In this document: positions 5,929 to 12,582 of the stretch, piece by piece
Layout of the letters: each line of letters opens with the position of its first letter
Numbering within the stretch: the first letter of the stretch is position 1
Origin: Bacteroidales bacterium UBA4459
Lineage (GTDB): Bacteria; Bacteroidota; Bacteroidia; Bacteroidales; F082
Length of the DNA: 12,582 bases
Direction: 5' to 3'
Assembly: GCA_002389465.1 (NCBI GenBank)
Contig: DGOT01000270.1
Location: 1 to 12,582, forward strand
Notes under the pieces: model-generated
What the model was told of the DNA's origin: nothing
Database searches by the model: none
What the model saw: the letters and a program-made list of their open reading frames with translations, nothing else
Made by a program: the position numbers and the translations under genes

Positions 5929-8859
5929 CTACGCCTCTTTGTTTACTATTTTAGTTAAATAGCTGGTTGAAGGTAAGGTGTGCAACCGCTCCAGTAAATG
6001 ATACATTCGTTCTTCCTTATTGTTGCTCACCACAACACTTTTTTCATCTTTCAGGTTACCAAACTGAATGGCGTCTGTCGGACACGATTGGGAACATGCT
6101 GTCTGCACTTCCCCGTCCCTGAGCGGACGATTCTCCCTTTTTGCTTCCAGTTTCTTGGCTTGTAACCGCTGGACACATAAGGAGCATTTTTCAACGACAC
6201 CCCGCTGACGTACAATAACATCAGGGTTCAGCACCAGTTTGCCCAGCTCACTGTTCATGTTGTAGTCGAAGTTGTTATTGTTTGCAAACTCATACCAGTT
6301 AAAACGCCTGACTTTGTATGGACAGTTGTTGATACAGTATCTTGTGCCAATACACCGGTTGTAAGCCATCTGGTTCAGTCCTTCGTCACTGTGGTTTGTC
6401 GCAGCAACGGGACATACGTTCTCGCAAGGGGCATTATCGCAGTGCTGGCACATTACCGGCATATGAAATACTACCGGATTATCTATATCATCAGAAAAAT
6501 AACGGTCGATACGCATCCAGTGCATGATCCTCCTACGGCGGACCTGATCTTTACCGATCACAGGCACATTATTCTCAGCCTGGCAGGCAATGATGCAGTT
6601 ACCACATCCCGTACAACTGGTAAGGTCGATGGTCATTCCCCATTGAATGCCGTCGTAATCGACTTTCGAATATAAGGTAACGTTGTTCTTTTCGTCTTTT
6701 AAATGCTCTTCGTTACCCGCATATGGGTTTTTAATGTATTCCTGAAGTGTCGTTTCACGTGCAATCGGGCGCCCCTCCATGGTATGGTGCATCTGAGTTA
6801 ATGCCAGTTCGTAGGTTTTACCCTCCACTTTTTCCATGGTCACTTCGGTTCCTGCCACATCGGCATAACCGTCCGAAATATGCATCAGTTGGAAGGCATT
6901 TTTTCCAACACCGTTACCGGCTTTTCCTACTGCGGTTCTTCCATAGCCCAGGGCTATGGAGATGGTACCTTCAGGCTGTCCCGGCTGAACAAGCACCGGT
7001 AATTCAAATGCACCGTTTATTGTGACAACATTTTCATGTACCAAACCATTTTGTTCGGCATATTTAACAGGCACGCAAACGTAATTATCCCACGTAGCCG
7101 TAGTAATCGGATCGGGCATTTCGAGCAGCCACGGATTGTTGGCATATTTACCCGTGCCCATGGCTATTTTTTCGTAAAGTACCAATTCAAGACCATTGCC
7201 ACTTTCAGAATCCGAGAGTTTTTGTTCCCTAAATCCTGAGTTTCCCTGCATCTCGTCCTGTGGCAAAGAATACACCCCGTCGTATTTGACTTTGTTCCAG
7301 GAAGAAACAAAACCATCTTCACCTAATATTACTTTCCAGTTGTTCTCCAGATAATCGGAAAAATCTCCTGAAATGTCCGCCCATTTCATCAGGCAGTCCT
7401 GAAACTGACGTGTGTTAAAAATGGGTCTTATTGCAGGCTGAACAATGCTAAATTCACCCTTAACAGGTTCTGCATCATTCCACGACTCAAGATAATTATT
7501 GTCAGGAGCAATGTATTGACAAAGCTCCGCTGTCTCATCCTTCGTATCGGCAAATGATAAGGTGAAGTCTACTTTCTTCATTCCTTCGGCAAATGCATTC
7601 GCCTTATGATAATCGTAAACAGGATTAACATTATAAAGTAATAATCCGTCCACTTTGCCCTCATTCATTTCGTTAACGATACGTGCCATGGCGCTCTCAC
7701 TACCCTGTTTCAGATTCATGGGTTTGTCAATGCACAATGTACTGCCATAATTTCCAAGAATATTGTTAATGGCATTTACGATCAGTTGGATATTCAGGTT
7801 ATTTGTCCCGGAAACAACCAGTGAGTGGCCTTTATTTTCCAGAAGGTCCAGGGCAGTTTTGGAGACATCAACAGGGGAGGAGTTAACACTGTAAGTGCTC
7901 ATTCCTGTAGCTTTTGCTACCTCATTGTAAAGGTTGAGCAATACGGTTACTTCATCTGATGGTTTGACGCCATACCGGTAATCAGCATTGGAACCTGTAA
8001 GCGACAACCGGCTTTCGTATTGATACAGCCGCGACATTTCGGTATTCCCCTTCAGTATTTTCCTGTTTTTGGAAAATTGTTTGGAAAAAGCAACCGGATC
8101 AAGCCATGTACCCAAATAATCGGCACTAAAGCCTACCACCACCTTTGCTTTTTCAAAATTATATTCAGGAATCACTGCCTGGCCGAAATTCAATTCATGT
8201 GCTTTACGTATAGCTTCAAAACTTAATGTGTCGTAAGTAATCCATTCAATATTTGGATATGTAGCGATGAATTCATCAATCAGCTTTTTTGTTGACGGGC
8301 TGATGATCGTAGATGTAAGCAAAACAACTTTTCTTCCACTCTGGCTTAATGCTGCCAGGTTTGCTTTCACATCTTTATCGATGGTAGCCCAATCGGTTTC
8401 TGCACCGTCTTTGTACGGGTTCTTCAGCCGGGCATCGTCGTACAGGTTAAGCACGGATGCCTGCACCCTGGCACTTGTTCCTCCGCGTGACACGGGCGAC
8501 ATATCATTACCTTCGATTTTTATGGGCCGGTTTTCACGAGTTTTAACGAGGATGCTGCAATAATCATTTCCGTCAAAAAAAGTGGATGCATAAAAATTGG
8601 GTATCCCGGGCACCAGCTCCTCAGGTTGTGTCAGGAAAGGTATTGCCTTTCTGACAGGTGTCTGGCAACTGGACACCAAGGCCACGGCACTTACTGAAAA
8701 CCCCAACATTTTTAAGAAATCACGCCGGCTGGATTTTCCTTTAATTTCTGACTCATCTAAGCCTTCGATAGAGAATTCAGGAAAGGGTTCTTTATTCATA
8801 TCTGTCCCCTTATTCTGTTCCTTGTATTCTTCAATACTTTGCCAATATTTTTTTTCCAT
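5929..8859 (-). CDS. actB: Alternative Complex III subunit ActB (molybdopterin-like plus Fe-S protein)
   Basis: ActB is the large periplasmic electron-transfer subunit, a fusion of a molybdopterin-oxidoreductase-like domain (about 80-720) and a DmsB/NrfC-like ferredoxin domain (about 745-950). In this family the first domain carries no molybdenum cofactor, and the usual N-terminal Cys motif of such enzymes is missing here too. Fifteen Cys ligands are visible: 749, 752, 755, 759; 804, 807, 812, 816; 836, 842, 846; 892, 895; 922, 926. The third group reads CIGTRYCINNC, with Thr839 where a fourth Cys would be. This is the family mark of one [3Fe-4S] beside three [4Fe-4S] clusters. The N-terminus has a twin-arginine motif SSRRDFLK (43-50), a hydrophobic stretch and a lipobox-like VSSC (Cys65), so Tat export and lipid anchoring are predicted. 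The full 976 residues are uninterrupted. It lies 41 bases after actA. Confidence 0.97.
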   Translation of the reverse strand: MEKKYWQSIEEYKEQNKGTDMNKEPFPEFSIEGLDESEIKGKSSRRDFLKMLGFSVSAVALVSSCQTPVRKAIPFLTQPEELVPGIPNFYASTFFDGNDYCSILVKTRENRPIKIEGNDMSPVSRGGTSARVQASVLNLYDDARLKNPYKDGAETDWATIDKDVKANLAALSQSGRKVVLLTSTIISPSTKKLIDEFIATYPNIEWITYDTLSFEAIRKAHELNFGQAVIPEYNFEKAKVVVGFSADYLGTWLDPVAFSKQFSKNRKILKGNTEMSRLYQYESRLSLTGSNADYRYGVKPSDEVTVLLNLYNEVAKATGMSTYSVNSSPVDVSKTALDLLENKGHSLVVSGTNNLNIQLIVNAINNILGNYGSTLCIDKPMNLKQGSESAMARIVNEMNEGKVDGLLLYNVNPVYDYHKANAFAEGMKKVDFTLSFADTKDETAELCQYIAPDNNYLESWNDAEPVKGEFSIVQPAIRPIFNTRQFQDCLMKWADISGDFSDYLENNWKVILGEDGFVSSWNKVKYDGVYSLPQDEMQGNSGFREQKLSDSESGNGLELVLYEKIAMGTGKYANNPWLLEMPDPITTATWDNYVCVPVKYAEQNGLVHENVVTINGAFELPVLVQPGQPEGTISIALGYGRTAVGKAGNGVGKNAFQLMHISDGYADVAGTEVTMEKVEGKTYELALTQMHHTMEGRPIARETTLQEYIKNPYAGNEEHLKDEKNNVTLYSKVDYDGIQWGMTIDLTSCTGCGNCIIACQAENNVPVIGKDQVRRRRIMHWMRIDRYFSDDIDNPVVFHMPVMCQHCDNAPCENVCPVAATNHSDEGLNQMAYNRCIGTRYCINNCPYKVRRFNWYEFANNNNFDYNMNSELGKLVLNPDVIVRQRGVVEKCSLCVQRLQAKKLEAKRENRPLRDGEVQTACSQSCPTDAIQFGNLKDEKSVVVSNNKEERMYHLLERLHTLPSTSYLTKIVNKEA

Positions 8860-8900
8860 AACGTATAATGATCAGAGTCGTAATAATTCTGTTTAATTTA

Positions 8901-10097
8901 TTAATAATGACATCTCTGGCAGTCTTCGCCTCCCATGTCGGCAACAGTAACTTTTTTCATTTCGCCACTGATGAGTTTTTCGTGCATTTTACTGTATTGT
9001 TCGTAAAATTTATTATTGACAAACTGCACTTCTTTCGTACGATGGCAATCAATACACCATCCCATGCTCAAATCTTCCACCTGAGCAATCTCATCCATTT
9101 CTTCCACAACACCGTGGCATTCTTCGCAATCAACCTTGCCTACTTCAACATGCTGGGCATGATTGAAATAAACATGGTCTGGCAGGTTATGCACTTTGAT
9201 CCATTCAATAGGTTTTCTGTTATTGTATGCTTCTGTAACTTTTGCTATTTCTGATTCGCCTGTATTTTTACCGCTTTTCACCTGGTTGTGGCAATTCATA
9301 CACACAGCAACTGGCGGGATGCCGGCGTGCATACTCTTGTCGGCAGTAAAGTGACAATACATGCAATCGATCTGGTTTTGACCGGCATGAACCTTATGAG
9401 AGAACCATACCGGCTGATCAGGCTGGTAATATTGCTGTCTCCCCAAACTTGTGGCTTCAACAAAGATTACTTCACCTCCAATGTAAAGAGCCGTTAGAAT
9501 GATGATATAATGGATCCATTTTGCTTTGAGTCTTTTAGTTACGAAAAGGTCGAATAAAGAAATGAGCATCAAAACAAGCAATACGAAAAATGTTATTTGC
9601 ATGTTGCGTATGTCTTTTCGTCCTGACACTGATTTGGAAGGCGTTTCTGCCTGAACTGTTTCCTGGGATGCAACAGTTTCATCTGTTTCAACCACGACAA
9701 CTTCCGAAGCGGCAACTTTTCCTCCGCTTTCAATATACAGCAGAATATCTTTTATCTGGTCGTCTGTCAGGTTATTCGGTGGCATGGGTATCTTACTGTT
9801 TTCCTCAAATACCTGAATGGCCTCCTGATCACCGGCTTCGATCAAAGCCTGTGAATTCTGCACAAATTTAATAATCCATGCTTCACTTCTTCTTTCTGTA
9901 ACACCCTGAAGATCGGGCCCTACAAGTTTTCCGCCGCCAATGGTATGACAAGCCTTACATACAGCGAAGTTTGCTTCTGTCTCAGCTGTTTGGCCGAAAG
10001 AAAGTTGGGTAAATAATAAAAAGGTAAATAAACCACTTAATAGTAAAAACCGCTTGCATTTCAAATGGTTTTTAACAGCACTAGCGCTTATGATCAT
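8901..10097 (-). CDS. actA: Alternative Complex III subunit ActA with fused monoheme cytochrome c domain
   Basis: ActA is the multiheme cytochrome c subunit that carries electrons through the periplasmic part of Alternative Complex III. The 398-residue protein has a Sec signal peptide (about 1-36, ending SFG-Q). Next comes a class I monoheme domain with CKACH (47-51) and probable distal ligand Met105 in IPMPPN. A Val/Glu/Thr-rich linker (130-160) leads to a membrane hairpin (about 167-185 and 194-213), then a pentaheme domain with CMYCH (245), CMNCH (266), CEECH (324), CIDCH (348) and CQRCH (393). The last motif ends one residue before the C-terminus. Two helices put both heme domains on the periplasmic side. 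The canonical ActA is described as pentaheme, so the N-terminal domain is an addition. It is the first gene of the operon. No alternative ATG is available in the signal region. Confidence 0.95.
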   Translation of the reverse strand: MIISASAVKNHLKCKRFLLLSGLFTFLLFTQLSFGQTAETEANFAVCKACHTIGGGKLVGPDLQGVTERRSEAWIIKFVQNSQALIEAGDQEAIQVFEENSKIPMPPNNLTDDQIKDILLYIESGGKVAASEVVVVETDETVASQETVQAETPSKSVSGRKDIRNMQITFFVLLVLMLISLFDLFVTKRLKAKWIHYIIILTALYIGGEVIFVEATSLGRQQYYQPDQPVWFSHKVHAGQNQIDCMYCHFTADKSMHAGIPPVAVCMNCHNQVKSGKNTGESEIAKVTEAYNNRKPIEWIKVHNLPDHVYFNHAQHVEVGKVDCEECHGVVEEMDEIAQVEDLSMGWCIDCHRTKEVQFVNNKFYEQYSKMHEKLISGEMKKVTVADMGGEDCQRCHY

Positions 10098-10142
10098 CGT
10101 GTAAATATTATCTATAAATTGTTGTTTACTCGCTAAATAGTG

Positions 10143-10157
10143 TTAACAAAATGTTAA
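10143..10157. promoter_or_regulatory. Inverted repeat ahead of actA (possible operator)
   Basis: TTAAC-aaaat-GTTAA is a perfect 5-bp inverted repeat with a 5-base spacer, 46 bases upstream of the actA start codon and just downstream of a candidate -7 box at 10169-10176. Its position would suit a repressor site or a leader hairpin. No regulator can be named from the sequence. Confidence 0.35.
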
Positions 10158-10168
10158 ACTACGATTGC

Positions 10169-10176
10169 CAAAAATA
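10169..10176 (-). promoter_or_regulatory. Candidate -7 element of the act operon promoter
   Basis: On the minus strand TATTTTTG matches the Bacteroidota -7 consensus TAnnTTTG exactly and lies 71 bases ahead of the actA ATG, giving a leader of roughly 65 bases. There is no TTG at the usual 19-21 base spacing; the nearest TTG, at 10190-10192, is only 13 bases away. The promoter would therefore be weak or activator-dependent, if it is real. Confidence 0.35.
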
Positions 10177-10235
10177 TTCATTTTACCGGCAAAATAAAAA
10201 ACTCTTTAGTTATTAAAAATATAAAACTCTTATAA

Positions 10236-10254
10236 GGCGTTGTATATCAGCGCC
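10236..10254 (-). terminator. Possible weak terminator after the lemA-TPM unit
   Basis: An imperfect hairpin with GGCG and CGCC outer arms (10236-10239 and 10251-10254) has a mismatch and a TG/CA inner pair. On the minus strand an interrupted T-rich stretch follows. It sits in the gap between the YgcG-like gene and actA. It is a weak structure and the only terminator-like candidate I see there. Confidence 0.2.
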
Positions 10255-10261
10255 ATGTAAT

Positions 10262-10277
10262 TTATCAATGTTGATAA
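10262..10277. promoter_or_regulatory. Perfect palindrome upstream of the act operon (possible operator)
   Basis: TTATCAA-TG-TTGATAA is a perfect 7-bp inverted repeat with a 2-base spacer, in the 224-base gap between the YgcG-like gene and actA. No T run follows on either strand, so it does not look like a terminator. The compact two-fold symmetry fits a dimeric regulator site. Its half-sites resemble the FNR/CRP-family TTGAT/ATCAA type in inverted order and with a different spacing, so I do not assign a family. Confidence 0.35.
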
Positions 10278-10321
10278 CTTATCTGGATTATTAGATATAT
10301 GGAGCTCAATTCCTGGTTTTC

Positions 10322-11119
10322 TCACCAACTCCCGCTGGCACCACCGCCACCGAAGCTACCTCCCCCAAAACCACCAAAACTACCACCGCCAAAACTTGAT
10401 CCTCCGCCACCCGAAAAACTGTTCCAGTTTCCCGAAGAGCTACCCATACTGCTTCCCAGCCATAGGGCGGTCCAGAACGGTATGTTTTTGCCTACACTGG
10501 CAGATCGCGCATTGCTCGCACGAATCAGGAAAAATATAATGATGAATATTAAAAAAGGAAGTGCCGATAAAAAAGGCGTTGCACCACCGCCCTTAACATA
10601 GTCTTTTGAAGATATTTCTCCTGAAGCCAGTTTCATGAGGATGTTAGTAGCCCTATCAATCCCTTTGTAATAATTGTTGTTTTTAAATTCGGGAATCATT
10701 TCGTTTTCAATGATCCTTTTACTGACAATATCCGTAATTACCGGCTCCAGACCATAGCCGGCCTGTATAGCAACACGTCCCCTTTCATTGCCATATTTGG
10801 GTTTCACCAGAACAACGACTCCATTGTCAAACTCTTTTTGTCCCACCTGCCATTGCAGACCAATCTCCACCGCATACATATTTGGGTCGTACCCATCAAG
10901 TGATGGAACGGTGACAACGGTAATCTGATTAGAAGTAGTATCGTTAAAGGTAACCAGTTTTCGTTCAAGAGTATTTTCCTGCTGATCAGTTAAAATATCG
11001 GCCAGGTCGTTCACCAGACGGGGAGGGGAAGGTCTTGGTGGAATATCAGCATAAACACGGTAAGCAAAAGTAACGACCAATAGGAGAAGGAGTAGTTTTC
11101 CGGTTAATCTGCGCGTCAT
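10322..11119 (-). CDS. Secreted, membrane-anchored TPM-domain protein (YgcG-like)
   Basis: A 265-residue protein of the TPM_phosphatase family (named after the plant TLP18.3, bacterial Psb32 and MOLO-1 proteins), in the YgcG arrangement. A signal peptide (about 1-24) is followed by the TPM domain (about 33-170), which contains LVNDLADILTDQQENTLERK, ITVVTVPSLDGYDP, DNGVVVLVKPK and RVAIQAGYGLEPVITD. A membrane helix follows (about 182-200), then a low-complexity Gly/Ser/Phe tail (235-265). The domain faces the periplasm. Plant members have been reported as acid phosphatases in photosystem II repair; the function of bacterial YgcG proteins is not settled. It is the third gene of the lemA unit, 33 bases after the soluble TPM gene. 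An Ala/Pro-coded open frame on the other strand of the Gly-rich tail is a shadow. Confidence 0.85.
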   Translation of the reverse strand: MTRRLTGKLLLLLLVVTFAYRVYADIPPRPSPPRLVNDLADILTDQQENTLERKLVTFNDTTSNQITVVTVPSLDGYDPNMYAVEIGLQWQVGQKEFDNGVVVLVKPKYGNERGRVAIQAGYGLEPVITDIVSKRIIENEMIPEFKNNNYYKGIDRATNILMKLASGEISSKDYVKGGGATPFLSALPFLIFIIIFFLIRASNARSASVGKNIPFWTALWLGSSMGSSSGNWNSFSGGGGSSFGGGSFGGFGGGSFGGGGASGSW

Positions 11120-11152
11120 AAATTCAGCTCGTTATTTATTTGTACATGATAT

Positions 11153-11596
11153 TTATTTCCCAAAAGAAATTTCATCGGATAATTCGTTGATATCATTAAG
11201 AAGGCGGGGGAAATGTTTTTTGAGTTGTTTACCCGTCATCGTAATACCTTCGGTCAGCCCATCTACAAAATTATCCTTGGCAAAGTGCTCTGCCATTTTT
11301 ATTTTGATATGGTTCCAGAAATCATCAGGAACCTCAGCATTGATGCCTTTATCACCTATGATGGCAAATTTGCGTGATTCCACAGCGAGATAAACGAGTA
11401 CTCCGTTGCGCAATTCCGTTTTATGCATGCCGATCTTTTTAAACAGGTAAGCCGCACGGTCAAGCACCTCGCCGCGGCATTGAGATTCGATGTGCACTCT
11501 TATTTCACCTGATGTATCCATTTCGGCATTCAGAATGGCTTTCTGTATTTCGTCTTTTTCTCTTTTGGCAAAGAACTTTCTCGCTGTTGTTCCCAT
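11153..11596 (-). CDS. Soluble TPM-domain protein
   Basis: A 147-residue TPM-family protein with no signal peptide and no membrane helix, so it is predicted to be cytoplasmic or loosely attached. Nearly the whole length is the TPM domain. Visible marks are SGEIRVHIESQC (28-39), RNGVLVYLAVESRKFAIIGDKGI (63-85), VPDDFWNHI and DGLTEGITMTGKQLKKHFP near the end. The corresponding region of the neighbouring YgcG-like protein reads DNGVVVLVKP and AIQAGYG, so the two are related domains with different cellular placement. It lies between lemA (30 bases upstream) and the YgcG-like gene (33 bases downstream). LemA plus two TPM proteins is a recurrent order in Bacteroidota. The biochemical function is not established. 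Confidence 0.85.
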   Translation of the reverse strand: MGTTARKFFAKREKDEIQKAILNAEMDTSGEIRVHIESQCRGEVLDRAAYLFKKIGMHKTELRNGVLVYLAVESRKFAIIGDKGINAEVPDDFWNHIKIKMAEHFAKDNFVDGLTEGITMTGKQLKKHFPRLLNDINELSDEISFGK

Positions 11597-11626
11597 TGTA
11601 CGCAGTTTTAATAATTGATAATAAGT

Positions 11627-12217
11627 TTAAAACTCCACCTTCGGGGCTGTTTCAGCCCCTTCTTGCGCTTCAAAATAAGGCTTGACATCAAAGCCGAATA
11701 AGTTTGCTAAAATATTTTTCGGGAATAATTTAATATACGTATTGTACTTTCTGGCGGCTTCATTAAACTTTCTGCGTTCAACGGTTATCCTGTTCTCAGT
11801 TCCTTCTAGTTGTGCCTGCAATTCCAGAAAGTTTTGGTTGGCCTTCAGATCAGGATAGCGTTCAACCACTACCATTAATTTTGCCAAAGCCGAACTCAAT
11901 CCGTCTTGTGCCTGTTGAAAAGCAGCCATTTTCTCTGCCGTAAGATTACCTGCATCGATAGTGGTTTGCGTTGCTTTTGCACGGGCGTTGATTACGCCTT
12001 CAAGTGTTTCTTTTTCGTGTGTAGCATAACCCTTAACTGTTGCCACCAGGTTAGGTATCAGGTCAGCACGGCGCTGGTAAACGTTTTCCACATCTCCCCA
12101 TTGTTTGTTTACATGCTCCTGCTCTGTTACCATGTGGTTATAGGTACCTTTAACCCAACTGTAAAGGAGTATTCCAATAATAATAATGATTGCAATTACG
12201 ATCCAACTCTTTTTCAT
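11627..12217 (-). CDS. lemA: LemA family membrane protein
   Basis: A 196-residue LemA-family protein with one N-terminal membrane helix (about 5-22) and a long helical domain, predicted to be anchored with the domain outside the cytoplasm. Family motifs are plain: YNHMVTEQEHVNKQWGDVE (26-44), QRRADLIPNLVATVKGYATHE (48-68), YPDLKANQNFLELQAQLEGT (121-140) and ENRITVERRKFNEAARKYN (141-159). The length is normal. LemA proteins are widespread, and their biochemical role is unknown despite early names from plant-pathogen and Listeria work. It opens a three-gene unit with two TPM-domain proteins, spaced 30 and 33 bases apart. A Bacteroidota-type promoter candidate lies just upstream at 12240-12269. 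Confidence 0.93.
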   Translation of the reverse strand: MKKSWIVIAIIIIIGILLYSWVKGTYNHMVTEQEHVNKQWGDVENVYQRRADLIPNLVATVKGYATHEKETLEGVINARAKATQTTIDAGNLTAEKMAAFQQAQDGLSSALAKLMVVVERYPDLKANQNFLELQAQLEGTENRITVERRKFNEAARKYNTYIKLFPKNILANLFGFDVKPYFEAQEGAETAPKVEF

Positions 12218-12239
12218 GTCTATTTTGTTTTAGGAGGGG

Positions 12240-12269
12240 CTAATTTATATAAAATTTGTATAATACCAA
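12240..12269 (-). promoter_or_regulatory. Candidate promoter of the lemA unit
   Basis: On the minus strand TAAATTAG (12240-12247) matches TAnnTTTG at all but one position. A TTG (plus-strand CAA at 12267-12269) lies 19 bases upstream, which is the usual Bacteroidota spacing. Transcription would start about 15-20 bases ahead of the lemA ATG. Confidence 0.4.
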
Positions 12270-12279
12270 TTGAAGAATA

Positions 12280-12405
12280 GGTTGTTTGTGCTTTCTACAA
12301 GCTCTTCGGAGCTTGCAACCATACACCAAAGGGGACGAAGGTTGCGTAGACGTGGAATTACATTCCTCGCCCGGGAAGACAAATAAGAAACTCCGTCCCA
12401 AGGTT
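12280..12405. repeat. Hairpin cluster, possible REP-like or IS-end-like repeat
   Basis: No gene is supported in the 304 bases between lemA and the next stop codon. Within them lie several inverted repeats. CAAGCTC-TTCG-GAGCTTG (12298-12315) is a perfect 7-bp stem with a UUCG tetraloop. It sits inside a further GGTTG (12280-12284) / CAACC (12316-12320) pairing. GGAAT-tac-ATTCC (12354-12366), with flanking CG/CG pairs, lies inside a longer-range GGGACG (12332-12337) / CGTCCC (12394-12399) pairing. It is GC-richer than the adjoining AT-rich gap. Pairings are seen directly. Identity as a dispersed repeat, IS200/IS605-type end or structured RNA is inference. Confidence 0.45.
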
Positions 12406-12468
12406 AGTAGTGTCGCCACCAACTGCAATTTGTTGATGAAGACATCAGCAGGGGGGTGAGTGGGGCTT

Positions 12469-12494
12469 AAAAAAAGCCCGACAATTGCCAGGCT
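12469..12494 (-). terminator. Rho-independent terminator of the right-edge gene
   Basis: Read on the minus strand, AGCCTG (12489-12494) pairs with CGGGCT (12475-12480), including one G-T wobble, around an 8-base loop. Six further T residues follow. It begins 27 bases after the stop codon at 12522-12524. An overlapping GGGCTT/AAGCCC hairpin (12463-12479) could act as an alternative structure. Confidence 0.7.
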
Positions 12495-12521
12495 CCTTCA
12501 GTATATATATTGTATGATCTG

Positions 12522-12582
12522 TTATTCGATAATGTCGATACTTCTCTTCACAAAGTCGGTCAGTTCTTTTCCTTTTAACAGA
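12522..12582 (-). CDS. C-terminal end of an unidentified gene (partial)
   Basis: The minus strand from the window edge reads LLKGKELTDFVKRSIDIIE and then TAA at 12522-12524. The other two frames are either closed or less protein-like. A rho-independent terminator 27 bases further on supports a real gene end. Only 19 residues are visible, amphipathic and charged like a terminal helix, so I cannot name the product. The rest of the gene lies to the right of the window. Confidence 0.6.
   Translation of the reverse strand, partial: LLKGKELTDFVKRSIDIIE

Noticed and set aside
5929..8859. Possible active molybdenum enzyme (formate or nitrate reductase type)
   Set aside because: The N-terminal Cys motif and cofactor ligand region are absent, and the operon matches Alternative Complex III, whose ActB carries no molybdopterin.
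8868..9254. 128-codon plus-strand frame opposite actA
   Set aside because: It lies within a multiheme gene whose CxxCH motifs are all in the minus frame; no recognisable domain in the plus frame.
10299..10601. Proline-rich plus-strand reading frame opposite the end of the YgcG-like gene
   Set aside because: It is the antisense reading of the Gly/Ser-rich tail codons; composition is explained by the real gene on the other strand.
33..12284. The 10-mer GAATAGGTTG occurs at 33-42 and 12275-12284, both near hairpins
   Set aside because: Many repeated 10-mers are expected by chance in a window of this length; flanks do not match.
12240..12428. 62-codon minus-strand frame upstream of lemA
   Set aside because: It spans the hairpin cluster, has low-quality composition and overlaps the candidate lemA promoter; better explained as a chance frame through a repeat.

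Overview
The window reads as chromosomal DNA of a respiring member of the Bacteroidota. The main reasons are a complete six-gene Alternative Complex III operon (actABCDEF), candidate promoters of the Bacteroidota type (-33 TTG and -7 TAnnTTTG), little or no Shine-Dalgarno signal ahead of the genes, and a moderately AT-rich composition. I cannot place it below phylum level. Every gene I can support lies on the minus strand, so transcription runs from high to low coordinates.

Layout from right to left (transcription order): (1) 12522-12582 holds the last 19 codons of an unidentified gene that enters from the right, followed by a rho-independent terminator. (2) 12280-12405 is a gene-free stretch dense in inverted repeats, including a perfect UUCG-capped hairpin; it looks like a REP-like or IS-end-like dispersed repeat. 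(3) 12217-10322 is a three-gene unit: lemA, a soluble TPM-domain protein, and a secreted, membrane-anchored TPM-domain protein of YgcG type with a Gly/Ser-rich tail. (4) 10098-10321 is a regulatory gap with two clean inverted repeats and a candidate -7 box. (5) 10097-2224 is actABCDEF, closed by a strong hairpin terminator. (6) 2121-1261 is a UbiA-superfamily membrane protein starting at TTG. (7) 1163-369 is the diadenylate cyclase cdaA behind a good Bacteroidota promoter match and with a very short leader. (8) 1-368 has no gene but holds several strong imperfect palindromes.

How the genes work together: Alternative Complex III oxidises menaquinol and passes electrons through Fe-S clusters and c-type hemes to a cytochrome c or directly to a terminal oxidase. 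ActC and ActF are the NrfD-like membrane subunits, ActB carries four Fe-S clusters, ActA and ActE carry the hemes, and ActD is a small membrane subunit. ActA here carries six heme motifs, because a class I monoheme cytochrome c domain is joined to the N-terminus of the usual pentaheme part. With ActE this gives seven predicted hemes. The operon ends at actF with no oxidase genes in the window.

I see no CRISPR array, transposase, phage gene, defence system or tRNA/rRNA gene. The core content is a known system. The less explained parts are the ActA fusion, the operator-like palindromes ahead of actA, the lemA-TPM-TPM unit next to a respiratory operon, and the two palindrome-rich intergenic regions.
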